Positions 5,669 to 8,735 of a stretch of DNA of 8,735 nt are shown piece by piece. A model generated the notes under the pieces. It saw nothing but the letters and a program-made list of their open reading frames with translations, searched no databases and was not told the DNA's origin. The stretch lies in NCBI GenBank assembly GCA_903970355.1, contig CAJCIF010000062.1, positions 1 through 8,735 of the forward strand, given 5' to 3'. The number at the start of each line of letters is the position of its first letter. The stretch's first letter is position 1. The DNA is from Actinomycetota bacterium. Its GTDB lineage: Bacteria; Cyanobacteriota; Vampirovibrionia; Obscuribacterales; Obscuribacteraceae. The translations under genes were made by a program, and so were the position numbers.

Positions 5669-8061
5669 TTTATTAGCTTCATGATCTTTTGCTCGATATT
5701 GTTCGGTGTGACGTGGATTTTCACTGATTTGATTGCGCCATTGAAATGGAATGGGCTGGCATAACTACCAACCGGCGAGCCTGAATCCAATCCAGTGTCG
5801 AACGTTTCGTCAGCTGAATAGCGGCCCGGGATAGTTTTGGGGATTTGTCCGGAGCCCACTTCTTTGCCGTTCACGAACAATTTCCCAATACCGCCTTTTC
5901 CAGGCATTACACCTAGATAGGTGAATTCAAACTTGATCGTCACCGGCCCTGGTGGCAGAGTTTCATTGCCAACTATTTTGTATCTGTCAACGGACAAATA
6001 GTTGTATTCGTAAACCGGTTTGCCGTTTTGAACGTAAAGTGTCCAGCCTCCCACTATACCGCCATCACAGGCAAGTACGCCGTTAGCTTGTCCATTTGTC
6101 GGTGTTATCGCTTCGACGGTTATAGTATGCGAACAATTTTTGACAGGAGCAGAGGAATTTTCCGGAATTCGGCAAGCACCAGGAAGGTACGTAAATTCAG
6201 TTCGCCCTGCAATCAAACTGGGCCTGTTGCTGGGATCCATGCGGCCCAAACCGCGATCATCGAGCGGTAACACATCGTATTTCTTCGCTTCGACAAGAAA
6301 CATGTCTTGCAGTTCTTTCAACTTAGCCGGATTTTTATCAGCGAGATCAGTTGCTTCACTGAAATCTTGATCGATGTTATACAACTCCCACTTATCTTTA
6401 GAAAAGTCTGAGGGTGTGGGTCTTACCCAGGGTAGATGCTGGTGGCGAGCGCAAGCAATCCAACCGTCATGGTAGAGAGCACGCGTGCCAAACATTTCAA
6501 AGTACTGCGTCACGCGCGGGCTCTTCGCCTGAGCATTTTCGAAAGAATAAATCATGCTCACGCCTTCAATAGGCTTCTGGTGTACGCCATCTACTTCTAC
6601 CGGTTGGCCAATATGGGCGGCTTCAAGGATGGTAGGAGCGATGTCTATGCAGTGATGGAATTGCGTCCGCAGTCCACCGGGATCTTTTATCAACTTTGGA
6701 TAATAGACAACGAGGGGATTGCGTGTGCCACCAAAGTGCGAAGAGACCTGTTTCATCCATTGAAAAGGTGTATCCATGGCCCAAGCCCACCCGGCTGGGT
6801 AGTGGTTGTAGGCATCAGGACCCCCGATCTCGTTAAGGTGAGCGATCAAATAACTGGGATCTTCTCCTACGCCATTGAGAATGGCCATCTCATTGAAAAC
6901 ACCATTCAAACCGCCTTCACCAGATGCTCCGTTGTCGCCTATTTCATAAAAGACTAAAGTGTTTTCGAGTTGACCTGCTTTTTCAATTGCATCAATTAGG
7001 CGGCCCACTTCGTAATCGGTCTGGGCAGTGTAAGCAGCAAATGTTTCCATAAGTCGTGCTGCAATTTTCTTTTTCTCCGGGCTCAGCGAATCGTAAGCTG
7101 GAATTTCAGATGGTCTCGGCGTTAATTGGGCATCCGCCGGAATGACCCCCAGTTTCTTTTGACGAGCAAATGTTTCTTCTCTGTACTTGTCCCAGCCCTC
7201 ATCAAATTTACCTTTGAATTTGTCAATCCATTCTTTCGGTACATGGTGCGGAGCATGTGTTGCACCGGGAGCGTAATAAATGAAAAATGGTCGGTCCGGT
7301 GTAACAGATTTTTCCTGGTGAATCCAGTCGATTGCCTTGTCTGCTAGAGCATCGTTTAACGTATAGTTGCCTTGCTTGCCGGGTGGCACAACCATATCGA
7401 CAGGAGTGGTGTCATCATAGAGAGACGGTTGCCATTGGTTGGATTCACCACCTATAAAACCGTAAAACCTTTCGAAGCCCTGGTTGGTGGGCCAGCGATC
7501 GAACGGCCCTGAAACGCTGGTCTCCCAATCTGGTGTGTTGTGCCATTTTCCAAAGGCAGCGGTGGTATAGCCGTTTTCTCTAAGCGTTTCGGCAACGATG
7601 CCGGCACTTTTCGGAATGCGCCCAGTGTAGCCGGGGAAGCTTGTGCCTAATTCAGTGATAACACCGGTTGCGGCAGAATGATGGTTTCTACCTGTCAGTA
7701 GGGCCGCGCGCGTTGGAGAGCACAGTGCGGTAGTGTGATAACGAGTATAACGCAGCCCTTCTTTGGCAAGGCGATCTAAAGTAGGTGTCGGAATGGCGCC
7801 ACCAAATGTGCCGGCTTGTCCAAATCCTGCATCATCAATCAAAACGAACAAAACATTCGGAGCATCTTTTGGCGGTTTGATGACTGGAATTTTGTCGGGT
7901 ATGGAATCTTTCCATGTATAGCCAATCTTGCCTTTAAAGGGCGGATCCGGTATCGGCAACACTTCTTGAGCTGTGACTATTTGTGGGGCAGACAAAAGGT
8001 AAGCGATCAAAAAAATGATGGCGTTGGTAATTGAAACCTTCTTGCTAAAGCGAAGGGTCAT
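5665..8061 (-). CDS. Exported type I sulfatase (arylsulfatase family)
   Basis: Type I sulfatases hydrolyse sulfate esters using a formylglycine made from Cys (or Ser). From ATG 8061 the protein has 798 residues. A signal peptide spans about 1-31 (likely cleavage VTA/Q), so it acts in the periplasm or outside. The catalytic domain begins PNVLFVLIDDAGFG with metal ligands Asp76-Asp77. CSPTR at 114-118 is the Cys-type formylglycine motif, GKWH supplies Lys172 and His174, HAPHH begins at 269, and Asp376-Asn377 in GDNGASGEGG complete the metal site. All key residues are present. The last 150-200 residues look like an added beta-rich domain, consistent with the long (about 780-800 residue) subfamily. 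The natural substrate cannot be deduced. GGAG lies seven bases before ATG 8061; the frame also permits GTG 8064. No formylglycine-generating enzyme or sulfate transporter is in the window. Confidence 0.93.
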   Translation of the reverse strand: MTLRFSKKVSITNAIIFLIAYLLSAPQIVTAQEVLPIPDPPFKGKIGYTWKDSIPDKIPVIKPPKDAPNVLFVLIDDAGFGQAGTFGGAIPTPTLDRLAKEGLRYTRYHTTALCSPTRAALLTGRNHHSAATGVITELGTSFPGYTGRIPKSAGIVAETLRENGYTTAAFGKWHNTPDWETSVSGPFDRWPTNQGFERFYGFIGGESNQWQPSLYDDTTPVDMVVPPGKQGNYTLNDALADKAIDWIHQEKSVTPDRPFFIYYAPGATHAPHHVPKEWIDKFKGKFDEGWDKYREETFARQKKLGVIPADAQLTPRPSEIPAYDSLSPEKKKIAARLMETFAAYTAQTDYEVGRLIDAIEKAGQLENTLVFYEIGDNGASGEGGLNGVFNEMAILNGVGEDPSYLIAHLNEIGGPDAYNHYPAGWAWAMDTPFQWMKQVSSHFGGTRNPLVVYYPKLIKDPGGLRTQFHHCIDIAPTILEAAHIGQPVEVDGVHQKPIEGVSMIYSFENAQAKSPRVTQYFEMFGTRALYHDGWIACARHQHLPWVRPTPSDFSKDKWELYNIDQDFSEATDLADKNPAKLKELQDMFLVEAKKYDVLPLDDRGLGRMDPSNRPSLIAGRTEFTYLPGACRIPENSSAPVKNCSHTITVEAITPTNGQANGVLACDGGIVGGWTLYVQNGKPVYEYNYLSVDRYKIVGNETLPPGPVTIKFEFTYLGVMPGKGGIGKLFVNGKEVGSGQIPKTIPGRYSADETFDTGLDSGSPVGSYASPFHFNGAIKSVKIHVTPNNIEQKIMKLIN

Positions 8062-8091
8062 CACGGCACTCCAGGAAATTTAGGGGCCGCA

Positions 8092-8097
8092 ATTATA
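8092..8097 (-). promoter_or_regulatory. Consensus -10 element for the sulfatase gene
   Basis: On the minus strand this is a perfect TATAAT, 30 bases upstream of ATG 8061 and downstream of the stop of the preceding gene, so the sulfatase may have its own promoter. No good -35 is found at 16-18 bases. The near-palindrome CAGTGCACAG at 8098-8107 touches the -10 and might be an operator that replaces -35 recognition, but that is speculative. Confidence 0.4.
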
Positions 8098-8117
8098 CAG
8101 TGCACAGCTTCTTGGAA

Positions 8118-8405
8118 TTATTTTTCTATTTCCAGTAATTCAACTGGTTGTGAGTCGACTTCATGTTCGTTTGCGATTATGCCCTTAGCGCGGTACTTGT
8201 TTTGAAAACGAATTAAGCCGACGAAATCCGCCAAAATAATTGCCGCTGCTACAAAAGCAAAAATCCAACCAACTGGTTCTCCGTTATAAATGAGAAAAGT
8301 GCCGGCAGCGGAGATGATGCAGGCAATAAAGAGGGAAAGTGGAATAAGAAGAGCTTTAGTAGCCTGCCAAGCTTCGGCTCGCTCGATATTTTTTTGCCCC
8401 GTCAT
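8118..8405 (-). CDS. Small protein with two membrane segments
   Basis: I do not recognise the family. From ATG 8405 the product has 95 residues: a polar N-terminus (MTGQKNIERAEAWQATK), a first membrane helix at about 18-40, a short NGEP turn, a second helix at about 45-65, a basic stretch (RFQNKYRAKG) and an acidic tail ending LLEIEK. The basic residues after helix two and the hairpin shape suggest both ends are cytoplasmic. AAGGG lies eight bases before the ATG. The open frame continues upstream to 8606 (162 residues), but that version would overlap the divergent gene at 8542 and its extra part lacks a recognisable domain, so the short form is preferred. It lies 56 bases upstream of the sulfatase on the same strand; a functional link is unproven. 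Confidence 0.65.
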   Translation of the reverse strand: MTGQKNIERAEAWQATKALLIPLSLFIACIISAAGTFLIYNGEPVGWIFAFVAAAIILADFVGLIRFQNKYRAKGIIANEHEVDSQPVELLEIEK

Positions 8406-8541
8406 GAAAGAGACCCTTGGATTTAACAGATCCTTGAACACCGGAAAAATCTTAGCATTGTCAACTGCCCGATTGAATATGTGACTCTTAAAGGTTTGAA
8501 CGTAATAAGATGTTCTCGTTAAAAAGTGTCCGGGAAGCCGA
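8406..8541. promoter_or_regulatory. Divergent intergenic region with a TTGACA box
   Basis: These 136 bases separate two divergent starts and probably hold both promoters. On the minus strand a perfect TTGACA occurs at 8464-8459, 54 bases upstream of ATG 8405, but the matching -10 position is weak. On the + strand GTGACT (8481-8486) and TAAGAT (8506-8511) are the best candidates, with a long 19-base spacer. No hairpin or repeat stands out. Confidence 0.3.
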
Positions 8542-8735
8542 ATGACAAAAGATAAACCTAAGAAGCCTAAAACAGTGCCATGGACGGACTTGGCGACGGC
8601 TGGCAAGGGGCGCAGCTCCCAGATACCGGGTGTGGCTCGAACCGCACAAGAGGTTCACGAGGTTCCGGTTACCGGGAAAACAATTCTCATTCATCTCGCT
8701 ATTTTGGCAGCGGTAACTATCCTTGCTTATATGCC
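8542..8735 (+). CDS. N-terminus of a membrane protein, cut by the window end
   Basis: An open frame begins at ATG 8542 and runs without a stop to the last base, giving 64 residues. It starts with a Lys/Pro-rich segment (MTKDKPKKPKTVPW), continues with a polar stretch, and enters a hydrophobic helix at about 47-64 (TILIHLAILAAVTILAYM). A basic cytoplasmic N-terminus followed by a membrane helix is consistent with an inner-membrane protein. A weak GGGA ribosome binding site lies six bases upstream, and an in-frame TAA at 8506 limits any earlier start; no other start codon lies between. The family cannot be told from this fragment. Its divergent orientation supports the shorter start at 8405 for the neighbour. 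Confidence 0.65.
   Translation, partial: MTKDKPKKPKTVPWTDLATAGKGRSSQIPGVARTAQEVHEVPVTGKTILIHLAILAAVTILAYM

Noticed and set aside
6436..6957. Plus-strand frame of 173 codons inside the sulfatase region
   Set aside because: It is antisense to conserved sulfatase coding sequence, and its translation shows no recognisable domain.
8406..8606. N-terminal extension of the two-helix protein to 8606
   Set aside because: It would overlap the divergent gene at 8542 by 65 bases and cover the only space for promoters. ATG 8405 has a suitable AAGGG site.

Overview
The window looks like the end of a draft contig from a mid-GC bacterium. Bases 1-19 match the 3' end of the Illumina read-1 adapter, so genomic sequence starts at about base 20 and whatever lies upstream of rpoA is lost. 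The gene order rpoA-rplQ-truA-rplM-rpsI is the distal part of the large ribosomal protein cluster as arranged in Cyanobacteria and many Firmicutes. The RpoA, L17, L13 and S9 sequences read to me as most like the cyanobacterial lineage. Together with a secreted TPR protein and a long secreted sulfatase, this suggests a non-photosynthetic cyanobacterial relative (Melainabacteria/Vampirovibrionia, perhaps Obscuribacterales). That placement is recalled from family knowledge and was not computed.

Left part (about 117-3385, + strand): rpoA, rplQ, truA, rplM and rpsI form one translation/transcription gene cluster. Two hairpins break it up. One lies between rplQ and truA (1556-1580). The other is at the truA/rplM junction (2414-2436) and holds the truA stop codon in its loop. 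Because of these structures and clear ribosome binding sites, I place the truA start at GTG 1612 and the rplM start at GTG 2507, both downstream of the longest possible ORF starts.

Middle part (3386-5668): after a 110-base hairpin- and repeat-rich gap, strand polarity switches. A secreted 504-residue TPR protein runs on the minus strand. Divergent from it is a 143-residue, highly charged cytoplasmic protein with a Cys/His cluster, preceded by an excellent Shine-Dalgarno sequence. I cannot assign it to a family.

Right part (5665-8735): an exported type I sulfatase with the C-x-P-x-R formylglycine motif lies on the minus strand, and its stop codon overlaps that of the small protein. Upstream of it on the same strand is a 95-residue protein with two membrane segments. 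Divergent from that, a + strand gene encoding an N-terminal basic, then membrane-anchored protein runs off the end at 8735. I saw no RNA genes, CRISPR arrays, insertion sequences or phage genes, and no obvious multi-gene novel system. The most interesting leads are the rplM leader structure, the unassigned Cys/His protein, an insertion in L17, and the repeat-like DNA after rpsI.
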